Assembly (NCBI GenBank): GCA_001557505.1
Contig: LSAX01000002.1
Coordinates: 4,774,001-4,838,000, forward strand
Direction of reading: 5' to 3'
DNA length: 64,000 nt
Source of the DNA: Reticulascus tulasneorum
Taxonomy: Eukaryota; Ascomycota; Sordariomycetes; Glomerellales; Reticulascaceae
A model generated the notes under the pieces. It had not been told where the DNA came from, did not search any database, and was given only the letters and a program-made list of their open reading frames with translations. This document shows, piece after piece, positions 43,843 to 55,810 of the stretch (the stretch's first letter is position 1; each line of letters begins with the position of its first letter). The position numbers were made by a program, and so were the translations under genes.

Positions 43843-46106
43843 CTAATAGCTCCGACCTTGCCGTCCCACGCTCTCTACTCTGATACCTAGCTTGGCCATC
43901 TCTCGTGGGTCAATGACTCCTCTTCCATCAAAAACCCACTTGGGCTTCCTCATATGATACGATATCTTCGCCCAATCCACCCGCTCCTTTGTCTTGTACT
44001 CCTCCGTCCCCATTCCAGTAGCAAAGCCAGACACTTTACTATCCATCTCCACCTTGCAGTCGGGACAGTCCTCAGAGCAGTGTGGCTCCCGAACATACCG
44101 ACCAAGTGGGTCATCCGAAGTATTCGATGAACTGGGTGGGCTGTAGCGGACGAGATATTTATGGAGGGCCAAGAGATCAGACTCGTTTGGTTCCAGACCC
44201 TCTAGTGGTCTCGGGTCATGGTCCGTCTTGGGTTTTGCGAGCGAAGGTCGACTATGTGCGCTGGGCTGTCTTGCGTGAGTCGGCGTACTCGGGCTGGCGT
44301 TGCGAAACTCGTCGAATTCCGTCACGATCAACACTGCGTTACTCCCGTCACAGGCATCATAGGCATTGGAACAGACCACTAACGGGCCACCATCCTCCTT
44401 GAGCGGCTTTAGTGAGCCGCACAGTCTTCGAATCTCGTCCTGGATCACCAATGGATTGCAGCATGGATCGAAGATGGCGATTTCTCGGGGACCCTCGTCA
44501 AGCAGTGTCCTGATAATCTCTAGAGCCGGAGATTCCCTCGTATCGGAAGTGTTCTTTTTGAAGGCGTATCCCAGGACTGTGATTTTCTTCCCAACCAATG
44601 TGTTGTTGAGGCACTTGATCACTCGTTTGGTGAATCGGTCACGTTGGTAGTCGTTCATCTTGACCACTTGCCGCCAGTACTCGCCCACTTCATCCAAGTC
44701 CAGCGCCTCAGCCAAGTAAACCAAGCTTAGGATGTCCTTTTTAAAACAACTCCCGCCAAAGCCGATGCCTGCTTTCAGGAACTTATCGCCGATTCTTGGG
44801 TCTTTCCCAACGGTGATTGCAACCTCGTCGACATCTGCACCGGTTCTTTCACATATGGCGCTGATGGAATTGATGCTGCTGATGCGCTGGGCGAGCATTG
44901 AGTTGGCAACCAACTTTGCGAGTTCTGATGACCAGACGTTGGTAGTAAGAATTCGCGAACGAGGTACCCAGGCTGCGTAGACACCAGCCAAAGCTTCTGC
45001 AGCACGTCGTCCAGATGCACTCATTGACGATCCAATCAAAACACGATCGGGATATACGAGATCGTTAACGGCTGTCCCAGCTGCAAGGAACTCGGGATTG
45101 GATAAGATTTCAAAGTGTACTCCAGGTCGGTGGACGGCGAGCTGAAGCAGGATGAGATACATTAGTGACCCTGCTTGGTAGACCTAGACTGGCACGAGGG
45201 AGCGGGGCCCAACTCACAGTCTCCAACACTAGTTGCGCCGTCCGGCACGGGACAGTGGACTTCTCGACAATTATTGCGCCAGGTCGTGCATGCTGGGCCA
45301 CTTCGGCCGTGACGGCTTCGAATGCTGTCATGTCCGTCGCGCTGCCGGCGCCAGCACCGCGGATCTTGGTGGGGGTATTGACGGCAATCAATACGACATC
45401 TGCCTCCGAGATGCACTTGGAGACCTCCGTTGAAAAGAAGAGATTGGGCTCTCGAGAAGGAACGGCTGTTGGGCCGCGGTTAGTCTCCCCGGATTGGCTT
45501 TCACATTCCGAGGAAGCGCCAGATTTCTCCTCAGAGTCCCCTCGCACGACTGGCGCATTGACAAAGGTGCACTCGCGTGAACCGTCTCTGGCGATTCGTA
45601 TAATATCACGAAGCCCAGGCTCATAGATTGGAGGGTGTTGAGAGTTCCATCGTCGGATTCGGCCTTCATCCTTATCCACGATCGTGACTCGGATGTGAGG
45701 GTTCTGAAAGGCAATGACGGCCGCAGTTGGCCCACCTTCATAAATGTCAGAACAGGTCGCTCAATCCGAAAATAATAATGTCGACACGGGAGATGCGGCT
45801 CGATTCGCAGAGGAGGGAGTGTGTAGACATACCGACATAACCTGCACCGACGCAGCATATATTCCGGATAGGCACAGACCTCGCAGCGAGGTCCAACACA
45901 GTTGACGAAAGAGATCTTCGAGTCTTAGTCGTCAATCCGCTCAAGGAATCTTCCTCGACGCCATCAACGTCACGTGCTGCTCGAAGGACGGGACTGAAGG
46001 ACAAGCTCCCTTCTGGAGTTGTTGGCGCGGTTGAGGTCTCAAATGGAACTCCATCTTCGTAGTCAACAATGGCGATAGGCGGGTTGCTCATCTTGATCCC
46101 TGCCAT
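43843..46106 (-). CDS. UDP-glucose 6-dehydrogenase
   Basis: Exons 46106-45833, 45735-45218 and 45141-43843 give 696 residues. The enzyme oxidises UDP-glucose to UDP-glucuronate with two NAD+ in the cytosol (EC 1.1.1.22). The NAD-binding loop ICCVGAGYVGGPTAA is completed by splicing exons 1 and 2. It is followed by VNTPTK, EKSTVPCRTAQ, LSNPEFLAAGTAVND and the active-site segment GIGFGGSCFKKD with Cys396. The end WVFDGRGVIDPREMAKLGIRV is the usual C-terminal motif. It is much longer than the roughly 400-470 residues of animal, plant and many other enzymes. The excess lies in an N-terminal extension of about 80 residues, an insert near residues 155-187 and an insert of about 110 residues before the last motif, the latter with a Cys-rich HCSEDCPDC patch. 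It is divergent from a GT4 glycosyltransferase. Confidence 0.93.
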
Positions 46107-48832
46107 CCCGGTGTGGCTTTGCTGAAAGGTGGAGGAGAAGAAACACGATTGTGCGCAGCTATTCTGACTCTGACGGACGTTGGTTCACAGCAGATAGAGT
46201 ACAGTAGTCGATTCTTTCCAATTTATCTTGATCAAGAGCCCCAGAAATTTCCCCAGTATGGAGCAATGGCGTGTTTCTTCTGGAATGGGGTTGAAGGAGG
46301 AGGTTAATGGAGGGGCAGAGGCTCATACGCAGGTCGCGAGGCTGAAGATTGAAAAAGGCCAAGGCTGTAATATGGCACGCAGGCGGATGATCAGGTCATC
46401 CAGGTATAACGATTGACTATACACGTCGCCGGAGAACTCTCGTATATGGAAGCTCAGCTCTGAAAGTAGAACTCGCAATGACACGGAACCTTGAGACGCG
46501 TTGTCGATGAGGTTCGATGGAACATGTGAGTTTCAGTGAGGTGGAGGGGTTCGTTCGATAAGGACGGAATTATCTCCAAAGTAGGTAGGGATGGAGGGGT
46601 AGATGGGACTAAAGTCGAGGCAAGAAGAGATGACACGGCTAGAAGGGCAATTCTATGGGGTAGAGGCACGACCTACATTCCTAGTACGCACTAAAGTACC
46701 TTACATCTTTTACTTGCTGGGGTGGTGGTGGTGGTGGATGTAAGATGGCCAAAATTACCAAACAGGGACGCGTACCTGATGACATGTGCGTACAGACTAG
46801 CACCGCCCAGGCTACTTTGCGTGACAGTTTTGGAGCTGGAGTGATCTGCGATACCGACCACCATGGCAGAGAGACGTCGTGAGCGACTGTATGCGACAGG
46901 CGGGCAGACAGGCTCGAATTGTTCCTAGTCCCAGTGTGTCAAGGCTGACGCTGCTGCGGATTCAGATGGATGGGGCACAACAGCCGATCCTGCCCACATC
47001 CATGCCGATGCCCCGAGCTCAGAGGGAATCCGGACCGTTCTTGGTGCTTATCGTGGGGAAGGAAGATCATCATGGCAGGGCAATCCGAGCCTCTCTCCCT
47101 TTAGACGGGAGTCATTGCCACCTTTTTGACACAAGGAATTCGTTGGTCGTTTCGGAGATGACCATCCACTGCTGCCACGCCAGCTGCACACTCAAGCACT
47201 CAAGCACTCTAAGCTGGCAACAGCGGTGTGGCCAGCTTGGCAATGTTGACCATTAAGAATGACAGCAGCAGTCATAAATACGGATAGCCGCGAGATGAGC
47301 ATCGATAACGGCTTTCCGCTGCCAGCCTTTCCTGTGCCGAGCGATGCTGCCGATAATAATTAGGAGCGGCAAGCAGGAGGCGCAAGAATCCAAGGAAACA
47401 TCCGGGTGGTGTAGCAGCCAGGCAGGCTTTCTTGGGTTTCTGGGCAGCCCGCCGCTTTATTATCGCCAATGGCCCCTTCAATCTCGAAGCTGAGAGCCGA
47501 GAAACAGAGATACGAGCAAGCACGGAAAGGAGAGGTGCAGAAATGACGACACCCAACGGGCTAGCCCACGAGGGTCTGGCGGCTGCAGCTAATTCGTAGA
47601 TAAGGCCCTGCATGACACCCCGAATGGAAGCTCGGCCAACCCCATCCCATCACTGGACTCCATGCAGCTGCGGAACAGACGAGAGAAGCTCTCATCTATC
47701 CTAGGGCACCGCTAGAGCTTATCGATTGGCCGTCCGGCCCCAAACAAGGAGCAATGTGCAGCGGCCAGCTCACCCCATTGGCTGGTGTCTGGCGCAGCCT
47801 CATAGAGCATGCGTTCCCCCGGAGCTTTGATGCTGCTGTGATGGAACCGCATCGGATGAGGACTGGTGGAAGTTGCTTTACTACGTAGAACGATGCTTTC
47901 GGTAATGGATGGAATCGCTTGGTCGGATGAAATCAAACCACGGGGCGGGAGAATGCAAGACCCCTTGGAGACGAGGACAAAGAGTAAGTGAGAGTCGCCG
48001 ATTGCCCATGTGAGAAATCAGTCAGGCATGCCCCCCTCCAGTCATGAGATCGAGTCCTTCGCCGCAGCTGTCCTCACCGAGGTCAGAGGGCTCTCTGGTC
48101 TACCAGCCTAAAAGGCTCCGCGAGCAGGGGAACCGAGAACCAAAGAGGTGTTGCATGATCACGACCAAATGGACAGCGGCTTTAGGCCACCACACAAACT
48201 TGAATTCCCGTCCTGCGATGAAGTTATCGCGAATGCGCCGTGGACGAAACAGCGAGACATGCGCTGGAATAGAGAGCTCATTGGGCCCAAACCAGCCGAC
48301 TTTTCAGGACCCTTACAGTAGTCGGACCCTTGCTTAGCGCACCATGTGCCCTGGCGAACCAAATCAACAGGCCCGCCGCCCAAGATGGAATGGGGGGGCC
48401 TATGCATGATGCCCCTCCATTCGTTAATCTAGGGTGTCACTCTACCATGGCCGACTGGAGAATGCGATTCTCTCGTCTGCGTGGAAATCTGGGATCTCAA
48501 TATATTCTCGATACCTAGGCACATTGTTTAAAATCGCCCGCCATGGTCCTGCACAGTCACCGCCAACCCGCTCCCTTCTCCTGCGCCTCCCACCGCTCCA
48601 TCCATCCCGTCCCTATCGAGGACACATAGAGACGTGTCGTCACTGCTCGAATTCCTTATCTACCCACCCCAGTCCCAAGCCTTGGCTCATATTGGCTTAT
48701 CTACCTACCTCTCTCGTCGCGTCCAACAAATCCTTCGGTGCGGAAGTGTGTCCTGGATCTTCTTCCGTCCTTCTCTAGCAACCATACTGACAGAATTTCG
48801 CAAAAAGAACCCCGAGAGTGAGGAATCTCGAG
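46107..48832. promoter_or_regulatory. 2.7-kb divergent intergenic region
   Basis: It separates the starts of the UDP-glucose dehydrogenase and GT4 genes. A (GGT)6 microsatellite lies at 46719-46737. Just before the GT4 start the plus strand is pyrimidine-rich (about 48560-48720), as in many fungal promoters. None of the scattered frames has a recognisable product. Confidence 0.45.
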
Positions 48833-50398
48833 ATGTCGACGTTGCCCCTCCTCCCAAAGACCACCGCGTCCTCGCCCTCCCGCTATCCGAGTCATGACAC
48901 CTCCGTCTTCCCCTCCTCTCTCGCTGGCAAGCGCATCCTCCTCTGCACCGAGTCCTTCGGGCCTGTCAACGGCGTCAGTCGCACGACGCTGATGCTCGTA
49001 GACCATCTGCGATCCCACGGCGCACTGGTGGCGGTCGTTGCGCCGCACAACCATACGAAGCACAACACCTTCACCCCCGCCGCCGACCACGATAGCCAGG
49101 TCGAGGTGCGAATACATGGTTATCCCCTTCCATTCAACCCTGAACTCTCTGTCGTATATCCCGTTCGTGTGTCGAGTCTATTTGCGCGGACATTTGGCTC
49201 CGATGCACCGCCAGACCTCATATACCTCGCGTCGCCCGCGTCGCTGGGATTCCAAGTAATGCTGCAGATGCGGCAGCAGCCAAAGGAGAAGCGCGTGCCG
49301 GTCATCTGTAACTTCCAGACGGATCTCGCAGGCTACTGTGCCATTCTATTCCCCCATCCCTTCAGCAGCTTCGCCGTCTTTGCCTTTGCGACGGTGCAGA
49401 GCTATCTGTTCCGCCACGAGTCGGTGAAGACGGTCTTTTACCCCTCCAGGTTCGTGCGCCGCTATCTCGACGCACAAGGCGTGCAGGGATCCAAGATGGA
49501 GGTTTTGAGAAGGGGGGTGAACACCGAACTCTTTCGGCCAGAAAGAAGGAGCGAGCAGCTGCGAAAACAAATTGCGCCGAACGGGGAGATCATATTGATT
49601 TGCGTCGCGAGGGTGGCAGGTGAGAAGGGCTTCGATTTCCTCTCGCGAGTCGCCAAGGAGCTGGATGCCAAAGGGCTGGACTTCAAGCTCTACATTGTGG
49701 GTGGGAATCGCAATGCCGATGTCGAGCGCCAAGTTCACGAGATGTTCGATCCTCTGCGCGAGAAAGGCAAGGTCATCTTCGCCGGATTTCAAGTCGGCGA
49801 GACCCTGGCAACGTCGTACGCATCAGGCGACATCTTCCTCCACTGCTCCATCACCGAGACCTTCGGCCTCGTGGTCCTCGAGTCCATGGCCAGCGGCGTT
49901 CCCGTCATAGCCCGAGACGAAGGCGGCCCCAGCGACATTATAGAGGATGGGCGATGCGGCTACCTCGTCCCACCCAACGACCTCTCCTTCTTCGTATCTA
50001 AAATCCTTCTCTTATCCAAGAATCGTGCGTTGCGGCAGAAAATGAGCATCGAGTCTCGCACCATGGCTACCGATGCCACTTGGGAGAAGATCAACAACCA
50101 GGTCGCATGGCGTATGGCCGACACGATCAAGGAACGCGAGCAGGAGCTGGGTCAGCCAGCCGAGGTGCACACGGAGCCCCCCATGATGACGAATCAACTC
50201 GTACCGATGTATAGCTGGCTATTGATGAACAGCGCCATGCGGGAGGTTATCACGTCCCGCATCGTGGATGCGCGATTGGCTGGCGGGTTCGGAGTGGTCA
50301 TGGGCTTCTGGTTCTTTACCGGGTTGTATCTGGCGTTCACGGAGATGGCGCTGTGGGTAAAGAGCAAGGTGCCAAGGGTCTCCGGGCGAGTTTACTGA
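48833..50398 (+). CDS. GT4-family glycosyltransferase with C-terminal membrane span
   Basis: A single exon encodes 521 residues from the ATG at 48833. The GT-B fold is visible: N-terminal ILLCTESFGPVNGVSRTT, the linker VLRRGVNTELFRP, strand ICVARVAGEKGFDFL, and the donor-site motif SITETFGLVVLESMASGVPV with the Glu-x7-Glu pair. The closest general types are GT4 enzymes such as SQD2-like and other mannosyl/glucosyl/glucuronosyl transferases acting on lipid acceptors. A hydrophobic segment (FGVVMGFWFFTGLYLAF) near the C-terminus suggests membrane attachment. Because its divergent neighbour makes UDP-glucuronate, transfer of glucuronic acid to a lipid or glycan is an attractive guess but not shown by sequence. 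Confidence 0.88.
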   Translation: MSTLPLLPKTTASSPSRYPSHDTSVFPSSLAGKRILLCTESFGPVNGVSRTTLMLVDHLRSHGALVAVVAPHNHTKHNTFTPAADHDSQVEVRIHGYPLPFNPELSVVYPVRVSSLFARTFGSDAPPDLIYLASPASLGFQVMLQMRQQPKEKRVPVICNFQTDLAGYCAILFPHPFSSFAVFAFATVQSYLFRHESVKTVFYPSRFVRRYLDAQGVQGSKMEVLRRGVNTELFRPERRSEQLRKQIAPNGEIILICVARVAGEKGFDFLSRVAKELDAKGLDFKLYIVGGNRNADVERQVHEMFDPLREKGKVIFAGFQVGETLATSYASGDIFLHCSITETFGLVVLESMASGVPVIARDEGGPSDIIEDGRCGYLVPPNDLSFFVSKILLLSKNRALRQKMSIESRTMATDATWEKINNQVAWRMADTIKEREQELGQPAEVHTEPPMMTNQLVPMYSWLLMNSAMREVITSRIVDARLAGGFGVVMGFWFFTGLYLAFTEMALWVKSKVPRVSGRVY

Positions 50399-51187
50399 AT
50401 GATATGCATAAATACGGACTGGAATGCAGGGAAATCGGGTTAGGGCGATTGGGTGCATGGGTTGGAAATCGACGACTTGTTTATGATGGCTCGTGCCGCA
50501 TCGATGCATGGACGATGTGGCTCGGGGCGCGGCTTAGAGATCGATGGAGTTTGATGAGGCAACGGCCTGTTCCCTTACGAGCATTTTTCACTTCTGATCT
50601 GGTGGAGATACCTTTACAATGCCTGGTTTTTGTCATTTACATAGAGAGCATAGCAGAGCGTTAGTGTCATCAGAATACCAATCACGTCACCCAATCCAGC
50701 GTCCGGTTCGGCATCTCCTAGGTCGTCAGGTGCATTCCCGTGCTTCTCACATCCACAAAATACAATGATTCTAGCGAATAACACTCTTTGCGTGAGCCGA
50801 TAACGGATATAAGGTAAGTAATAAGACACCAAAGCAAAGGGAGTTCGCGAGGGAAGAAGGCCAGAAAGCCCCCAAAATCCAGCCACAGTGGCTGAAGCCG
50901 GAGGAGTTCAAAGTACCACATCATCAAACCTGAAACCATTTCCATACGACCCGCCCGGCGTGAGAACAGAGAACCCGACTAGGCACATTAATAAATGTCA
51001 GTTGATAAAGAAGAGGAATTTAACTGTGATTTATTTCACTCTATGTGTTGATAAATGATATGGAACAAGACATCTGGCTATGTACGGATTGATAGTCCCT
51101 AACCAAAAAAAGATGAATAGAAGATGTGCTAAATGCAGACCGTGATCTCGCCGTCTGCTCCTCCCCGGATGTCCTTCTTCAACGACC
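50399..51187. other. Intergenic region between convergent genes
   Basis: It should hold the 3' ends of the GT4 and membrane-protein genes. No other element was seen. Confidence 0.45.
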
Positions 51188-52231
51188 TCATATCCGCTTG
51201 GTCGTAGCCCCTGCCATAGCCTTCCTTCTCCGATAACTCTCGGCATAGCTGATCCTCTCGTATGTGCCGTATCCATATGCAATGAAGCCAAGTACCATCC
51301 ATACAGAGGTGATGACCAAGCCAACGGGGAATACCATGATCTGCACGCCAGGGAGGACGAAGGCGACGGTTCCGTTGGTCAAGCCGGTGGTGACATCGTC
51401 AACAAAAGCTGAGGCAATGGCGAAGTCGGAGCGTATGACCTCCTTGGAGAAGACGCCTGTTACAAACGCAGCCTCGTTTGAGGAGACATTGGTGCTAATT
51501 GTTTGGCCTGTGGCATTGACACCGGTAAGGGTGAGAATCGGCATGACGAGCGCCTCGAGTTGTGCCCTGCAAGATGACGTTAGCAGCCGTGGGGGGTTAG
51601 GTGGATGGCGATTTGCTCACATGGACATGTCTCTTGTCATCTGAGTCTGGTCAATCTGGCCGACGAAGAGGTACGTTTGTAGCAATACCGGCTCAACGTT
51701 CCGTCTATCGATTTCCGACAAAGCCCGACTGTCGACTCCCGCAATCCTGCCGGCGCTGACGGGCGAAACGGATGCGCCGGTATACATCAATCCAACCTGG
51801 ATGTTTTGTGGGGGGATACCAGCAAAAGCGCCGTTCGGTTCAGAGACTTTGAACACTCGAAGGTCGGCCTGAAAGACACCAGTGGCAGTGTCCAGTGACG
51901 GCAAGTTGTAGCAGATGCAAGTTCCCGACGGATTCGACGCGATATCCAAATGCGAGAGCGCCTTTGTGCATGCAATCGAAGTCTCCTCCTCCCAGGCCGT
52001 CATGTTGAGAGTTCCATCGGGGTTGAGCGTCACCTCGGACTGCGGATTCACTGGCGCGGCGGGATTCTGTCGCTTCTCTATGTACCGGTTCGCGATGTCC
52101 TCGTATCTTCGATTCAGCACGTCCGCAGATCCAATTTCTATCATGTCATCCACCGCCAGTGCGCGTATTTCAGCAGCACATGCCCGGGAGGCCCCGAGCA
52201 TTGCCGCTGTGATTGCCACTTTCCAGAACAT
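51188..52231 (-). CDS. Secretory-pathway membrane protein, function unknown
   Basis: Exons 52231-51621 and 51566-51188 (54-nt intron) give 329 residues. The signal peptide is MFWKVAITAAMLGASRACA. A Kex2-like IEKRQ site lies near residue 55. The lumenal part has a few Cys (SIACTKALSH and GTCICYNLP) and several N-x-T/S sites (LNMTAW, VNATG, TNVSS, LTNGT). One strong span near the C-terminus (VFPVGLVITSVWMVLGFIAYGYG) ends in a basic tail with RRRK. The layout suggests a type I plasma-membrane or vacuolar protein. I do not recognise the family. Confidence 0.75.
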
Positions 52232-55200
52232 GTTGAAAGATTAATCGTTTGAAAGGAACAGTGATTTCGTAAGTCTAATTAGAATTGGGTCCGTCCGGCG
52301 GCGAAGCGAAAGAAAAGAATGGCGAAAGAGCGTGAGTGTAACCTCCTCCCACTCCAAGTCGTGGTCACTGATGAGAAACGTTTGTCGATCGAAGGTTGGC
52401 AGAAGTAAGAATAAGAAGAGAAGGGGACCTGCCCGAAGAAGGGGAGGATGGAGGCGCGGGCTGTGCTGGGTTTGCAAGACTTGGCGAAATATGCAAGTAG
52501 AAGAGAATGAAGGGTAGGAGAAGCGTGGCAGGAATAGCACTGCAGATTAAACAACCATAAACAATGGAACAGGGCCAGCCACGAGAAAGGATATGAAGGT
52601 AGGAATAAGGGAGAGAAGGGAAGGGATATCGTATCATGCAACGTCAGTCATGGTGGTCCCAGGCGGGTGACAATGGCGTGACTCTGGTTCCAGGACAGGG
52701 CAGATGGAGACAGAATGTGAAGAGAAGTGAAGTCGGAAGCCAGGAGCAAGGGGAGGAGATGTCAGTGACACAGCTGACAACGGGCATATCTCTTAGCCTC
52801 GCTGTACTAGCCTACCTTAGATCCCGAGATGGCCATGGGGAGGGGGGGTCCTCGTCATGATACAGGCTTGCGACGGGAGGTACGAAAGCGCCCGAGATTG
52901 TGGTCGAGGCAACGCGAGAGGTGGCACTTGAGCCCCATCGCGGCACTCGCTCCCCTTGTTCCTCACGTCTGGGGGAGCTAGGACGACGCTAGAATGGGGG
53001 AAAGCGACTTCAAGGCATTGTCGGATCGCCCGTCGATGGAACAGGCGTCGTTGGAAAGTGGTCAGGGTTTGAGGCAGCTTCTGTCTCGGCCGTGGCTGTG
53101 ATTGGTCTCGCTTGAGAGGCGCTTTGTCACCCGTCCCCCTTGATTGCGCCAAGGGGTAATTAGTGGGTGTCGCAGTGGGTTGGCCCACTAGCTTTTTGAG
53201 TTTGAAGCCGCATTTTGTGCGTCTTGCCCGCTGGAGGGCGACCTCCAATTGACCTATTAACAAGGAGCGTATTAGGTACTACGAAGTCAGATATGAGTTG
53301 TTCGATTTCACACCCGTGATCTTTGTTCATTGCTCTCTGTCTTTCTTAGGGATTGGCTGCCAGCAACTGGTTGCTAGACGCTGGCCGCCCGACGCAAACG
53401 GTGAACAAAGCCAGAGAGCGAGGAGACTCCTTTTCGCGACTACGTAATCTGTACTCGTACCCCCATAGTGCTGCTCTTGTTCATGATGAAACCGAGGACG
53501 AGCACTGCCAGTCGCAGATTTTGCAAGGCGCTACCAGGGCGCTGTCGCAGATCATTTGCGCCACACCCGCCCCTCCATAAAACGAGTAATCTCAAAAATA
53601 AAGCCACATAATTGCACGTGCCTGGGAGCTACTCGCGCGCAAGCCACATATTCCCTTCAGTGCCTCCTAACATACTGTAACTCCTGGCCTCGGCCATCTC
53701 GACGTGTTTCACCAATTCCCTTCCCCTGTTTCTTCAGTTCCTGTCACGACGCCTTCGTTCCAGGCTTGAATGGCTAGAAATGTTTAGAGGATCTCCCTGT
53801 GGCGCTTAGAAACATTCCGTTAGTACGGACGTAGAGCCCACGTTACTGAATTTATCAGGTTAAAGTTATTTCATAGGGCGCTGAACTCAGCTGCGAGTGA
53901 GTGTCACCCCTTCCAGACCCCTAAGGTCAGCACCTTGGCAGCGCATCCTTCATGTATCAGCCCCCCACCACCTGCATTTGCACTGGCGAGTCCCTAATAA
54001 AAGACAGCCCCATGTCGTGCATATGAGCGACCAACAGGTGTTCGCCAAGGCTCGAGATTTATCCCGGTCATGGTCATGACTGACATACATTAATTGTTGG
54101 CATTTGAAGCATGCCTATACAAAGGCCCATGGCCGCGTGCCTTGCTCGGACTTCGTATCGTAGGCTTAAAGATCTCTAGAATGATCTGCTGGTACACTTA
54201 GCCTTCCTTCACGTGGCTTTGAGATTGACTTGTCGTGACTGCCAAGCCTCGACATCCTCTACATGGCTTCATACTTGAGAGCAGGCTTGTCCGCAGGTCT
54301 CGCCGAGAATCTGATCTCAATCCTGGAGAGCTGCCCACGTGCGGTATGACGCAGATCGAGGCTACAACACGCTCAAACCATCAGGCATGCCTTCGTTAGG
54401 TCACCGGTATCTTGATCTAGGAACGGTCATCCATCCAGCCTGTCATGATCCGTCTTGCTTCAGAGTGGAGGGGTAGAACCCGTGGATCACAGGTAGTTCG
54501 ACGATGCAATGCTGAACGTAGGGGTCCAAAAGTACCTCAACGAATAGAATAATCCATGGATCGGCACGTATCATCTGTATGAGAGAAGCTATATCACAGG
54601 CGATGTACCCCATGTGAAAGAATCGAGTAAACCAAACTGGTTTTATCTTCACCACAGTTCAGCGTCACGTTTGGCTATTCAATGCCCCCTGTCCTAGCGT
54701 TGGAAGTATTTCTCCAAGGCACCAACTTCGGTTTGCTGCGGCTAGAGACCACAGACGTATCTGGCAGTATCTTCTTTCGAGGTTGAGACATGATGGGCTT
54801 GACCAACCACTTTACAACACGGAAATGACATCGCCATCGAAGTCGCCATGCTGGTGAGTTTAGATGGTACCTCGTCTACTGGCTTAGTACCAATGTATAT
54901 AAGGACTGTAAGATGGTCATGGTGAAGCGTGATTGTAACATAATGGACCAGATGTTTGTTTGTATACACTATAAAGATCCATGGCATCCAGAATATCTGG
55001 GTGTGCAACAGCCCATATGCCTCCATCTCTCGCTATCCCTGCCCTCAGAACGCTCAAGGCCGGCCCGAAACTTTTCAAGGCGTAGGGCCACGTACCATAG
55101 AACAGCCAAGATCCACACTCTCAGCAGGCTCAAGTGCTGAGGCAGTCTTGCACCACGTGGGGGACTATAGGTTGATGTAGGTATATCAAATACGTATCAT

Positions 55201-55810
55201 CTGATTCGATGAATTGCCTCGTAATGGCACGGTTGCATGTATTCTAGACTATTCTGTATATTACTACTACCAACATGCTAGCTTCATCACGACATTGTCT
55301 TCCGGGAGGCGGAAGAGGATCTAGCGGACCTTACCCCATTTTATCCATTTGACTATGTGGACGTGGCGTCTTTAAGGTAGATCCTTTCCCGAGTATTTCG
55401 GTGTAATATTAAGGCTTCCGAAAAAGAGTTTGGCCTTTTCGCTGCTAAAAGAAATATTTAGCCCTGGTTCTATGGCTTCACTTTAGCCGTGATGTCGCTC
55501 GGCACCAATAATCTAAATTATATCAAGGAGCCAGCATCATTTACAAAGTCGCTTCCAATCTACGACCCCAATAATCACCCCGCACTCTCATCCTTTTGCT
55601 GAACCGTTATCTTCGAGTATTGCCGGTTGAGCCAGTTGGTGTCGCGATGCGGATCCACGACGCCGGTACTGAGAGAGGAAAGCTGAGTCTTCACTTTAAA
55701 GACATTCTTCCAGCCATCCCTCAAACATGAGTTGGTTTTGAACCTGGGACAACTTCGTGGGCATAATTCACGCTGATTCGGTACATTGCAGCTGGAGCAT
55801 CAAGTTGAAG
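52232..55810. other. 3.6-kb gene-poor region
   Basis: The first 400 bases are polypyrimidine on the minus strand, fitting the promoter and leader of the membrane-protein gene. From about 52650 to 55810 I find only short overlapping frames, no repeat array and no RNA gene. It may contain a long promoter for the AA8 gene or an unannotated non-coding RNA. Confidence 0.4.
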
